This document shows positions 1 through 6,196 of a DNA stretch of 7,712 nucleotides, piece by piece (position 1 is the first letter of the stretch; each line of letters opens with the position of its first letter). The translations under genes were made by a program, and so were the position numbers. The stretch lies in contig NZ_CALHTQ010000124.1 in assembly GCF_938039775.1 (NCBI RefSeq), forward strand, positions 1 through 7,712, written 5' to 3'. Source of the DNA: an uncultured Mogibacterium sp. (GTDB taxonomy: Bacteria > Bacillota_A > Clostridia > Peptostreptococcales > Anaerovoracaceae). Below the pieces are notes generated by a model, which saw nothing but the letters and a program-made list of their open reading frames with translations, was not told the origin of the DNA and did no database searches.

Positions 1-424
1 TATCACAGGCCGCAAGAAGAACGTAATCGTACTGATGAATGGAAAGAACGTATTCCCTGAGGAAATCGAGCAGGAGCTAAATGTACTTCCATACAAAGAA
101 GAGGCGATTATCGTCGGTATTCCGAGTGCTGAGGATGAGCGTGACCTCGTAGTTACACTCAAGCTCGTGTATAATCCTGAAGAATTTGAAGGTAAGACAC
201 CAGAAGAAATCAACGCGATAGTAAAGGCTGATGTTGAGAAAATCAATGACAAACTTCCTCCGTACAAGAGAATCAAGAGAGTATACACAACTGATGAACC
301 TATGGAGAAGACAAGTACCCAGAAGGTAAAGAGATTCGTTGAGACTCAGAAGATTATCGACGAAGAGAAGGCTGAGAAGCTTCGCAAGGAAGAGGCTAAG
401 GCTGAAGCTGATACCGAGGCATAA
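1..424 (+). CDS. AMP-forming acyl-CoA synthetase (ANL superfamily), C-terminal part only
   Basis: This is the 3' end of a gene that begins before the window; the frame is open from position 2, giving 140 codons. The first visible residues, ITGRKKNVIVL, followed by NGKNVFPEEIE, match the A8 hinge and the start of the small C-terminal domain of acyl-adenylating enzymes. The A10 catalytic lysine is in EKTSTQKVKR (the QK lysine, codon at 323-325). The family activates a carboxylic acid, most often a fatty acid, as acyl-AMP and transfers it to coenzyme A. The NGKNVFPEEIE wording fits long-chain acyl-CoA synthetases best, but substrate specificity lies in the missing N-terminal domain. After the A10 region there is an unusual tail of about 30 residues rich in Glu, Lys and Ala, predicted helical. 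The ATG at 35 is internal, not a start. The gene is followed by a terminator at 494-523. Confidence 0.85.
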   Translation, partial: ITGRKKNVIVLMNGKNVFPEEIEQELNVLPYKEEAIIVGIPSAEDERDLVVTLKLVYNPEEFEGKTPEEINAIVKADVEKINDKLPPYKRIKRVYTTDEPMEKTSTQKVKRFVETQKIIDEEKAEKLRKEEAKAEADTEA

Positions 425-493
425 AGGAAGATGTAGTCTTGGTATTAGAAAATGCATTATAGTATTTGCTATACGAGGCTGAAATATTAAGAA

Positions 494-523
494 AAAAGAC
501 CGAGAGTAAATCCTCGGTCTTTT
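494..523. terminator. Bidirectional Rho-independent terminator between the acyl-CoA synthetase gene and asd
   Basis: Perfect 11-bp inverted repeat AAAAGACCGAG (494-504) and CTCGGTCTTTT (513-523) around an 8-nt loop. The arms carry their own A and T runs, so the hairpin ends in a U-tract whichever strand is transcribed. It lies between two converging genes, 70 bp after the synthetase stop and 30 bp after the asd stop, and can end both transcripts. Confidence 0.88.
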
Positions 524-552
524 GTATGTCATAGTTACTTGCTTGGTCTGAC

Positions 553-1566
553 TTATGCGTCGATTAGAAGCTCAGCAATCTGCACTGCGTTAGTTGCAGC
601 ACCCTTACGAACCTGGTCTCCTGCGCACCATAGGTTGATGCCGTTCTCGCATACAAGATCACGTCTGATGCGTCCAACGAATACGATGTCCTGATCGCTA
701 GTATCGATTGGCATTGGGTAGCTAAGTGATTCAGGATCATCTACGAGCTTACAGCCTTTAGCACTTGCGATAGCCTTTCTAACGTTATCAAGCTCTAGTC
801 TATCTTCTGTGATTACGTTTACAGAGATTGAGTGCGAACGTTCAACAGGAACTCTTACGCATGTGCAAGATACCTTTAGCTCAGGAAGGTGAAGGATCTT
901 ACGACCTTCGTTCTGAAGCTTCATTTCCTCAGATGTGTAGAGGTTGTCTCCAAAACCACCAATCTGCGGAATTAGATTAAAAGCGATCTGGTGCTGGAAT
1001 ACCTTTGGCTCTATTGAGCTACTCTCTCCATCTAGTACCTGCTTCGTCTGCTCGAATAATTCAATCGGTCCACCTGCACCAGCTCCGCTCACTGCCTGGT
1101 AAGTCGAGGCATAGAGACCCTTGATAGGGGAGAGCTTATTGATTGCGTTTATAGCAACAAGTGTGATTATAGTCGAGCAGTTTGGGTTCGCAATAATTCC
1201 ACTATGCTTAAAGGCGTCCTCTGGATTAATCTCTGGAACAACTAGAGGTACGTTATCATCGAGCCTATATGCACTAGAATTATCAATATACGTAGCCCCT
1301 GAAGCCTTAATTGCATCGGTAAATCTAATTGAAATATCGTTCTCCGCTGCACCTAGCACGAAGTCTAGACCTTCAAACGCATCTTCGGTTGCCTCCTTAA
1401 TTACGACAGTTCCGTATTTCTCCGTTACGATCTCTTTACCAGCGCTTCTCTTGCTAGCTAGAAGTCTGAGCTCTGATAGAGGGAAGTCCCTCTCCTGTAG
1501 AACCTTGAGCATTTCCTGTCCAACGGCGCCAGATGCACCGAGTATCCCTAGTCTATATTCTTTCAT
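553..1566 (-). CDS. asd: Aspartate-semialdehyde dehydrogenase
   Basis: Asd catalyses the NADPH-dependent reduction of L-aspartyl-4-phosphate to L-aspartate-4-semialdehyde in the cytoplasm, the branch-point precursor of lysine, threonine and methionine. The protein is 337 residues, normal for the family. The nucleotide-binding glycine motif GASGAVG is at residues 10-16. The catalytic cysteine is Cys130 in NPNCST. STYQAVSGAGAGG lies at 154-166, and the proposed acid/base histidine is His245 in VPVERSHS. The C-terminal KGAATNAVQIAE stretch is also typical. The ATG at 1566 gives the canonical N-terminus, with the dinucleotide fold beginning at residue 5. It is the last gene of hom-lysC-asd, 43 bp after lysC. 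That gap holds a G-rich Shine-Dalgarno sequence followed by a perfect hairpin (see separate entry). Only a weak AGG lies at normal distance from the start. Confidence 0.97.
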   Translation of the reverse strand: MKEYRLGILGASGAVGQEMLKVLQERDFPLSELRLLASKRSAGKEIVTEKYGTVVIKEATEDAFEGLDFVLGAAENDISIRFTDAIKASGATYIDNSSAYRLDDNVPLVVPEINPEDAFKHSGIIANPNCSTIITLVAINAINKLSPIKGLYASTYQAVSGAGAGGPIELFEQTKQVLDGESSSIEPKVFQHQIAFNLIPQIGGFGDNLYTSEEMKLQNEGRKILHLPELKVSCTCVRVPVERSHSISVNVITEDRLELDNVRKAIASAKGCKLVDDPESLSYPMPIDTSDQDIVFVGRIRRDLVCENGINLWCAGDQVRKGAATNAVQIAELLIDA

Positions 1567-1576
1567 ATTTTACCTA

Positions 1577-1597
1577 TTGGAATCCGTCAGATTCCAA
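1577..1597 (-). promoter_or_regulatory. Hairpin between a strong Shine-Dalgarno sequence and the asd start codon
   Basis: The lysC-asd gap contains a perfect 8-bp inverted repeat: TTGGAATC (1577-1584), a 5-nt loop, and GATTCCAA (1590-1597). On the coding (minus) strand it is directly preceded by GAAAGGGGG (1606-1598), which can pair with the anti-Shine-Dalgarno sequence with one G-U wobble but lies 31 nt from the ATG. Looping out the 21-nt hairpin leaves 10 nt, a normal spacing. A weaker AGG (1575-1573) lies 6 nt from the ATG. No T-run follows the stem, so it is not a good terminator. A role in asd translation, in mRNA processing, or as a protein site is inferred. Confidence 0.5.
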
Positions 1598-1609
1598 CCC
1601 CCTTTCTTA

Positions 1610-2929
1610 TTATTTTGCAAAACTCTCGTAGAGTACACGAATTGCTTTCTCAAAATCGTCGTTAAATACACCAATCATGATATTGATTTCATCTGCACAT
1701 TGCTCGATTATACGAATATTGATTTTATTTACTCCGAGTGCACCGAACAGCTTACCAGATATACCAGTCTTATATGCCATCTGTCTGCCGACAATTGCAA
1801 TCATGCTGATTCCTTGGTCGATTTCCGCGTCTACGCCGCATTCCTTCTTGATGGCAGCCAGCACATTATACTTACACTTCTCGAGCTTGGATGATGGTGT
1901 GATGATAGAAAAGCTATCAACACCGCTAGGAATCTGAGAGATAGGCACATCGAACTGCTCGCAGATATCTAGTACCTTGCGCAGTGTATGTAAGTTCTCT
2001 CCGATATTCCCCTTTGCAATCTTAATCAATGAGAAATCACGTTTACCGGTAATTCCGGTGATGAATCGATTGCTTTCCTCGGGAGTTTCTTCTCCAAAGC
2101 TCTCGCGTATGATTGTACCTGGATTTTCAGGCTCGTTAGTATTTCTGATATTAAGTGGAATATCCTTGGCGCGAACAGGGAAGACTGTATCCTCATGGAG
2201 AACAGCTGCTCCCATGTATGAGAGCTCTCTGAGCTCTGCGTAAGTCACATGAGCGATGCTCTTTGGATTTTTAACTATGCGCGGATCTACCATAAGGATA
2301 CCGCTAACATCTGTCCAGTTCTCGTATACAGCCGCATCGAGAGAAGCTGCTGCTATTGCACCTGACACATCTGAGCCACCACGGGAAAATACCTTAATAT
2401 CTCCATTCGGCAGACTTCCGTAGAAGCCAGGAATTACAATCTTGCTATATACCCCGAAAATCTCCTTGAAATTCTGCTCGGTCTTCTCCATATCCACATC
2501 GCCATTATACTTAAAGCTTATGAGGTCTGCAGAGTCCACGAACTGGTATCCTAGATATTCAGCCATTAGTTTAGCATTTAAGAACTCTCCCCTTGAAGCT
2601 AGGTAATCCATGGAAATATTTTTGTTGAGCTTATTCCTGATAATCTCAAACTCGTAATCTAAATCCAGCGATAATCCGCATTCAGAGCGGATATCCATGT
2701 AGCGCTGCTCAATCATCTCGAAGATGCTGTCGTACGACACATCATACTTGATATGAGCCTTCACTAAGTAGAGGAGGTCTGTGACCTTATTGTCATCGGA
2801 TGAGCGACGACCTGGTGCCGATACAACGACCACTCTGCGGTCAGGATCCTGCTCAATAATTTTCTTTACTTTGGCAAACTGTACACCATCACTTAGCGAT
2901 GAGCCGCCAAACTTTGCAACTTTAATCAT
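1610..2929 (-). CDS. lysC: Aspartokinase, monofunctional, with C-terminal ACT domains
   Basis: Aspartokinase phosphorylates L-aspartate with ATP to give L-aspartyl-4-phosphate, the committed first step of the aspartate pathway. The 439-residue protein has the amino-acid-kinase domain at about 1-285. It shows KFGGSS (6-11), SRGE (112-115), FSRGGSD (181-187), ENWTDVSGI..VDPR (203-217) and ELSYMGA (235-241). Two ACT modules follow, at about 299-365 and 376-439, including SMIAIVG and NINIMIGV. These normally bind lysine and/or threonine for feedback inhibition; the effector cannot be read from sequence. There is no fused homoserine dehydrogenase. The ATG at 2929 places KFGGSS at the expected position. 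GGAG inside the last codons of hom (2946-2943) is the likely ribosome binding site, 13 nt from the start, which is rather long. It lies 10 bp after hom and is probably translated from the same mRNA. Confidence 0.96.
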   Translation of the reverse strand: MIKVAKFGGSSLSDGVQFAKVKKIIEQDPDRRVVVVSAPGRRSSDDNKVTDLLYLVKAHIKYDVSYDSIFEMIEQRYMDIRSECGLSLDLDYEFEIIRNKLNKNISMDYLASRGEFLNAKLMAEYLGYQFVDSADLISFKYNGDVDMEKTEQNFKEIFGVYSKIVIPGFYGSLPNGDIKVFSRGGSDVSGAIAAASLDAAVYENWTDVSGILMVDPRIVKNPKSIAHVTYAELRELSYMGAAVLHEDTVFPVRAKDIPLNIRNTNEPENPGTIIRESFGEETPEESNRFITGITGKRDFSLIKIAKGNIGENLHTLRKVLDICEQFDVPISQIPSGVDSFSIITPSSKLEKCKYNVLAAIKKECGVDAEIDQGISMIAIVGRQMAYKTGISGKLFGALGVNKINIRIIEQCADEINIMIGVFNDDFEKAIRVLYESFAK

Positions 2930-2939
2930 TCGTGTATAT

Positions 2940-4034
2940 TTACTCCCTTATTCCTGCCATGAAGAAGTGCTCGTCGCTGCTTTCGGCAGCTAGCTTATGT
3001 GCCTCAGTAACGCTTATAGCCTCTGTAATCTTGCATGAACCATTTTCTCTTACATAATATCTGTGGGACTCAAGGCTATTGTCGATAGAAATGTCGCATG
3101 CCTTGCTCTTTTCAGAAAAATTCCAGCCCCTCTCTACATCGATAACATCCTGAATTACCGATGTTCCGGTAGGGTATTTGCCAGCTCCCTGACCGTAGAA
3201 GCTTAATGTGCCTATGTTATTGCCTGTTAAGCTGATTAAGTTATTGTTAGCAGGCACTGCGGATTCTAGTGCACCTCTACCAACTAAAGTAGGCTCAACG
3301 TATGCGTAAGCGCCTGACTCAGTTTGACCTGCGTTCATGAGCAGCTTGCATGTATATCCATGGTCGTTAAAGTACTTGATATCGCCAGCTGTGATGTTCT
3401 GTATTCCAAATACAGGAACATCCTCCTCTGAGATACTTGCCCCAAAGGCAAGGTTTGCTGAAATTACGCACTTGCGCTGTGTGTCAAAACCTCCGATATC
3501 AGCAGTCGGATCCTTCTCGGCATATCCGAGCTCCTGAGCCTTTGCCAAGATCTCAGTAAAATCAACAGGCTCGTTGTGCATGGTGTCGAGAATGTAGTTG
3601 CAAGTACCGTTAACGATTCCGCTTATAGACAGTATCTCGTCACTTCTCGACTGACGCTTCAAATTGAATAGCCATGGGATGCCGCCACCAGCAGAAGCTG
3701 TGTAGCGGAACTCTACACCGTGCTCACTAGCTAGAGCGTGCAGCTCGTCCCAGTATGCCGCAACAAGATTCTTATTAGGGGTTACTACGTGCTTGCCATT
3801 CTTAAGTGCCTCTGATACGTATTCGTAAGCTGGATGTAGACCACCGATGCACTCTGCAACTAGTTCAATCTCCTTGTCCTGCAAAATATCCTCATAATCA
3901 GTAGTCACCACATCACCGAGCTCTGCTATCGGTCTTTTGTATAGTACACGTTTTACTTCTATATTATCAGCAGTCTGTGCGACTTCGTATGCGCCGCTAC
4001 CAACTACTCCGTATCCGAGAATTGCAATCTTCAT
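2940..4034 (-). CDS. hom: Homoserine dehydrogenase, short form lacking a full ACT domain
   Basis: Hom reduces aspartate-4-semialdehyde to L-homoserine with NAD(P)H, committing carbon to threonine and methionine. Residues 1-130 form the nucleotide-binding fold, with GYGVVGSG at 7-14. Next come TPNKNLVA (85-92), AGGGIP (115-120) and NGTCNYIL (142-149). The family signature spans 164-188 (AKAQELGYAEKDP, then DIGGFDTQRK), with the catalytic lysine expected at Lys188. The substrate domain ends near the Gly/Pro/Thr loop at 281-292. At 364 residues it is some 40-75 shorter than ACT-bearing bacterial Hom (about 400-440). Only about 45 residues remain where an ACT domain would be; RYYVRE and EHFFMAGI could be remnant strands. 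The ATG at 4034 sits 7 residues before the glycine motif. AAAGAG 8 nt upstream is a modest ribosome binding site. It is the first gene of hom-lysC-asd and divergent from thrC. Confidence 0.94.
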   Translation of the reverse strand: MKIAILGYGVVGSGAYEVAQTADNIEVKRVLYKRPIAELGDVVTTDYEDILQDKEIELVAECIGGLHPAYEYVSEALKNGKHVVTPNKNLVAAYWDELHALASEHGVEFRYTASAGGGIPWLFNLKRQSRSDEILSISGIVNGTCNYILDTMHNEPVDFTEILAKAQELGYAEKDPTADIGGFDTQRKCVISANLAFGASISEEDVPVFGIQNITAGDIKYFNDHGYTCKLLMNAGQTESGAYAYVEPTLVGRGALESAVPANNNLISLTGNNIGTLSFYGQGAGKYPTGTSVIQDVIDVERGWNFSEKSKACDISIDNSLESHRYYVRENGSCKITEAISVTEAHKLAAESSDEHFFMAGIRE

Positions 4035-4059
4035 ATTATATACTCTTTAATCCTCTCTA

Positions 4060-4089
4060 TGTCCTTGTTTTGGTATCAAGTGTCCTTGT
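4060..4089. repeat. Direct repeat TGTCCTTGT with 21-bp period
   Basis: TGTCCTTGT occurs exactly at 4060-4068 and again at 4081-4089. The 21-bp offset equals two turns of B-DNA, so both copies face the same side of the helix, as expected for tandem sites of a DNA-binding protein. A regulatory role is inferred; nine identical bases in 30 could be chance. Confidence 0.4.
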
Positions 4090-4103
4090 ATGAAAAACAC
4101 TTG
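4077..4103. repeat. Inverted repeat CAAGTGT / ACACTTG, 13-bp spacer
   Basis: CAAGTGT (4077-4083) and its exact reverse complement ACACTTG (4097-4103) are separated by 13 bp. Half-site centres are 20 bp apart, about two helical turns. It overlaps the second direct-repeat copy and abuts the palindrome at 4104-4120. It could be a dimer operator, or a hairpin if transcribed. Function is inferred. Confidence 0.4.
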
Positions 4104-4129
4104 TATTCCTACGAGGAATAATGTATCAT
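4101..4129 (+). promoter_or_regulatory. Candidate sigma-70-type promoter of thrC
   Basis: TTGTAT (4101-4106) and TATCAT (4124-4129) are separated by 17 bp. The -10 box matches TATAAT at 5 of 6 positions; the -35 box is weak (TTG only). Transcription would start near 4136, leaving a leader of about 30 nt before the ATG at 4166. An alternative is TTGTTT (4065-4070), 18 bp from TATGAA (4089-4094). Confidence 0.4.
4104..4120. promoter_or_regulatory. Perfect 7-bp palindrome, candidate operator in the thrC promoter spacer
   Basis: TATTCCT-acg-AGGAATA is a perfect inverted repeat with a 3-bp centre. It occupies the interval between the proposed -35 (4101-4106) and -10 (4124-4129) boxes of thrC. A protein bound there would compete with or contact RNA polymerase. 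Size and symmetry suit a homodimeric regulator. No family is assigned. Confidence 0.5.
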
Positions 4130-4165
4130 AAAAACACAAAATACGCAACAGAAAAGAGAGATAAA

Positions 4166-5638
4166 ATGTTGAATTATATAAGCACAAGAGATGTGAATCA
4201 CAAGGTTTCTTCATCACAGGCAGTGCTCGACGGACTTGCCACAGGTGGAGGACTTTACGTACCTGAAGATTTGGCTGAGCTCAAGCTAGATTATAAGGAA
4301 GTAATTGCCGAGGACTATCGCGGTATGGCAAAAAAGGTATTTGGAAAATTCTTTCCTGACTACGGAGAAGAGCTTATAGACGATATCGTTGAGAGAAGCT
4401 ATAGGGATAAGTTTACAACAGAGGAAATCACTCCGCTGGTAAGCGTTGATGACAGATACATACTAGAGCTGTTCTGCGGTCCGACTTGTGCGTTCAAGGA
4501 TGTTGCACTCTCTGCACTTCCTAACCTAATGTCAGAGGCGGCAAAGCTCAATGATTTTCAGGATGAAATTTTAATTTTGACAGCTACAAGTGGAGACACT
4601 GGTAGTGCGGCGCTTCACGGCTTCTCGGATGTCCCTGGTATCAGAATAGCAGTATTCTATCCTGATAAAGGTATTTCAGAGACTCAGCGACTACAAATGG
4701 TTACTCAGTCTGGTGCCAATACAAAGGCGTTCGGCGTGAGAGGCAACTTTGATGACGCACAGTCTGGTGTTAAGAGATTATTTCAGGAGATTCCTAGCCC
4801 TTGTGAGGGAGTTTCGCTATCTAGTGCTAATTCCATCAATATAGGAAGGCTCGTTCCGCAGGTAGTCTATTATTTTGCTGCTTATAAGAAACTCATCGAT
4901 GAGGGAGAAATCAAACTAGGAGATGCTGTTGACTACACAGTTCCAACAGGAAACTTCGGAGATATCATGGCGGGATACCTCGCTAAGCAGATGGGACTAC
5001 CAGTTGGAAGGCTAATATGTGCTTCCAACAAGAACGATGTTCTGACAGAGTTCCTAGAGACGGGACACTACGATAAGAAGAGAGAGTTTTATAAGACATC
5101 CTCACCGTCGATGGATATCCTAGTATCAAGCAATCTTGAGAGACTGCTGTTCTTCGTATGCGGTGCAGAGAAGACTAAGGAGTACATGAAGTCGCTTGCT
5201 GAGACGGGTGAGTACCAGATTAGCAATGAAGAGCTAGCTAAGATTAAGAATGATTTTGTCGGATATGCATGCTCAGATGAGGAAGGTTCAGCAGCTATAG
5301 GTAGACTGTTTGAGGAGACTAGCTACGTTATGGATACACATACGGCAATCGCATGGGCTGCATCCGATAGAGATTTAAAAGAAGGATCATCGGCAAAAAA
5401 TGTAGTTCTATCAACCGCTTCTCCGTATAAGTTCACTGGTGCCGTGCTTGCGGCGCTTGGAGAAAAAGCTTCTGGAGATGACAGAGCGGACATGGAGAGG
5501 CTTGCTGAACTCACGGGAACAGAGATCCCTAGTCCTCTTCGTGTAATATTCGAGAGAGAAGTTAAGCATAAGGACATAATTGATGTTGACGAGATGAAGG
5601 CTAGAGTTGTGCAGTATGCTTGTGAGGGTAAGGAGTAG
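4166..5638 (+). CDS. thrC: Threonine synthase
   Basis: ThrC is a pyridoxal-phosphate enzyme that converts O-phospho-L-homoserine to L-threonine and phosphate. From the start chosen here it is 490 residues, the usual size of the long bacterial/fungal-type ThrC. Family landmarks are YISTR at 4-8, GLYVP at 29-33, and GPTCAFKDVAL at 105-115 with the PLP-binding Lys111. The phosphate-holding TSGDTGSAA is at 141-149, PTGNFGD at 260-266 and TASPYKF at 417-423. The ATG at 4166 was preferred because family members begin within a few residues of YISTR. An in-frame ATG at 4121 adds 15 unconserved residues; AGGA lies only 3 bp before it, and it would precede the proposed transcription start. The chosen start has only a weak GAGAG 5 nt upstream. 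The stop is 3 bp before the pheB-like gene, indicating an operon. Confidence 0.95.
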   Translation: MLNYISTRDVNHKVSSSQAVLDGLATGGGLYVPEDLAELKLDYKEVIAEDYRGMAKKVFGKFFPDYGEELIDDIVERSYRDKFTTEEITPLVSVDDRYILELFCGPTCAFKDVALSALPNLMSEAAKLNDFQDEILILTATSGDTGSAALHGFSDVPGIRIAVFYPDKGISETQRLQMVTQSGANTKAFGVRGNFDDAQSGVKRLFQEIPSPCEGVSLSSANSINIGRLVPQVVYYFAAYKKLIDEGEIKLGDAVDYTVPTGNFGDIMAGYLAKQMGLPVGRLICASNKNDVLTEFLETGHYDKKREFYKTSSPSMDILVSSNLERLLFFVCGAEKTKEYMKSLAETGEYQISNEELAKIKNDFVGYACSDEEGSAAIGRLFEETSYVMDTHTAIAWAASDRDLKEGSSAKNVVLSTASPYKFTGAVLAALGEKASGDDRADMERLAELTGTEIPSPLRVIFEREVKHKDIIDVDEMKARVVQYACEGKE

Positions 5639-5641
5639 AAG

Positions 5642-6079
5642 GTGGATAGCAGATATCTTATAGTAGATAAAAAAATCCTTCCTGAATACTTCGAGAAAGT
5701 CGTTGAGGCCAGCAGGCTACTTGCTGAATGTGAGGTTCCTGACATCAGCGAGGCTGTGCGCACAGTTGGAATTTCACGCAGTACGTACTACAAGTATAAA
5801 GATTATGTGATGGAGCTAAGTGCCAAGAAGACAAGTAAGAGGGCGATTATCTCTATGCAGCTTCGCCATGAGGCAGGCGTGCTAGAGAAACTGATTCGCG
5901 TGATTGCGAGCCATTCTTATAGCATTTGGACTATTAATCAAAGCCCGCCTGTGAACAACATTGCGACCGTTATGATTGCGCTTAATATGGATGATGCAAC
6001 ATGCGGTCTTGAGCAACTCATCCTCGATATGAGGGAGACGGAAGGTATAAAAAAAGCTAATCTTATAGGCGTAGAATAG
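5642..6079 (+). CDS. pheB: HTH-ACT domain protein, PheB/UPF0735 family
   Basis: This 145-residue protein has two parts. Residues about 34-57 (ISEAVRTVGISRSTYYKYKD) look like a helix-turn-helix. Residues about 69-141 form an ACT domain, with HEAGVLEKLIRVIASH and the characteristic WTINQSPPVNNIATVMIAL (96-114). ACT domains bind small ligands, usually amino acids. The family is named from Bacillus pheB; its biochemical role is not well established and no catalytic residues are visible. The start is GTG at 5642, supported by an excellent AGGAG (5631-5635) 6 nt upstream that lies in the last thrC codons and stop. The coupling to thrC suggests a job in threonine-pathway control rather than phenylalanine synthesis. 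It might be a transcriptional regulator or a trans-acting regulatory subunit; both are inference. The symbol reflects family only. Confidence 0.85.
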   Translation: MDSRYLIVDKKILPEYFEKVVEASRLLAECEVPDISEAVRTVGISRSTYYKYKDYVMELSAKKTSKRAIISMQLRHEAGVLEKLIRVIASHSYSIWTINQSPPVNNIATVMIALNMDDATCGLEQLILDMRETEGIKKANLIGVE

Positions 6080-6117
6080 AATTTTTCAATAGCAAACCCG
6101 TATGCAATGCTGTTTGT

Positions 6118-6146
6118 TTGACACAATATTACAAATAATATAGTAT
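6118..6146 (+). promoter_or_regulatory. Sigma-70-type promoter upstream of the LysR gene
   Basis: A perfect TTGACA (6118-6123) is followed by an AT-rich stretch with TAGTAT (6141-6146) at 17-bp spacing, or the better-matching TATAGT (6139-6144) at 15 bp. Transcription would begin near 6152, giving a leader of about 65 nt for the gene at 6216. The leader contains the terminator hairpin at 6161-6196. Confidence 0.6.
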
Positions 6147-6160
6147 TTAGATTAGCTAAC

Positions 6161-6196
6161 AGGAGTGTTTCATTAGCGAGGCGCTCCTTTTTATTT
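6161..6196 (+). terminator. Intrinsic terminator between the thrC-pheB unit and the LysR gene
   Basis: AGGAGTGTTTC (6161-6171) pairs with GAGGCGCTCCT (6178-6188) as an 11-bp stem with three G-U pairs and a 6-nt loop, followed by TTTTATTT. It ends the thrC-pheB transcript. It also lies downstream of the TTGACA promoter, 27 bp before the LysR gene start, so it could act as an attenuator. CTAAC (6156-6160) and GTTAG (6201-6205) flank it and can pair, extending the structure towards the ribosome binding site. Confidence 0.75.

Larger units (their letters stand above)
4035..4165. promoter_or_regulatory. Divergent control region between hom and thrC
   Basis: About 130 bp separate the divergent hom and thrC starts, so promoters for both units should lie here or close by. 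The stretch holds three repeat structures, listed separately: a direct repeat, a long-spaced inverted repeat and a tight palindrome. No T-box specifier/AGGGTGG element, lysine riboswitch or leader peptide rich in Thr or Ile codons was recognised. No confident hom promoter could be picked on the minus strand. TATAAT abuts the hom ATG (4040-4035), but a start from it would fall inside the gene, so it was not called. Confidence 0.7.

Noticed and set aside
35..37. ATG at 35 as the start of a 129-residue protein
   Set aside because: The frame is open upstream to the window edge and encodes the conserved A8 hinge of the adenylation enzyme, so the gene starts before the window.
77..532. A 151-codon open frame on the minus strand
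   Set aside because: It is antisense to the acyl-CoA synthetase end, crosses the terminator hairpin and encodes only a low-information hydrophobic sequence.
1121..1894. A 257-codon open frame on the plus strand
   Set aside because: It lies antisense to asd and lysC, both unmistakable. Its translation is a Ser/Leu/Ile-rich run without domain features, and no ribosome site or operon context supports it.
4035..4165. T-box, lysine riboswitch or threonine leader-peptide attenuator upstream of hom or thrC
   Set aside because: The region is too short for a T-box or lysine riboswitch, lacks their conserved motifs, and shows no small open frame rich in Thr or Ile codons followed by a terminator.
5323..5763. 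A 146-codon open frame on the minus strand spanning the thrC-pheB junction
   Set aside because: It is antisense to two coupled real genes, and its Ser/Thr-rich translation matches no family.
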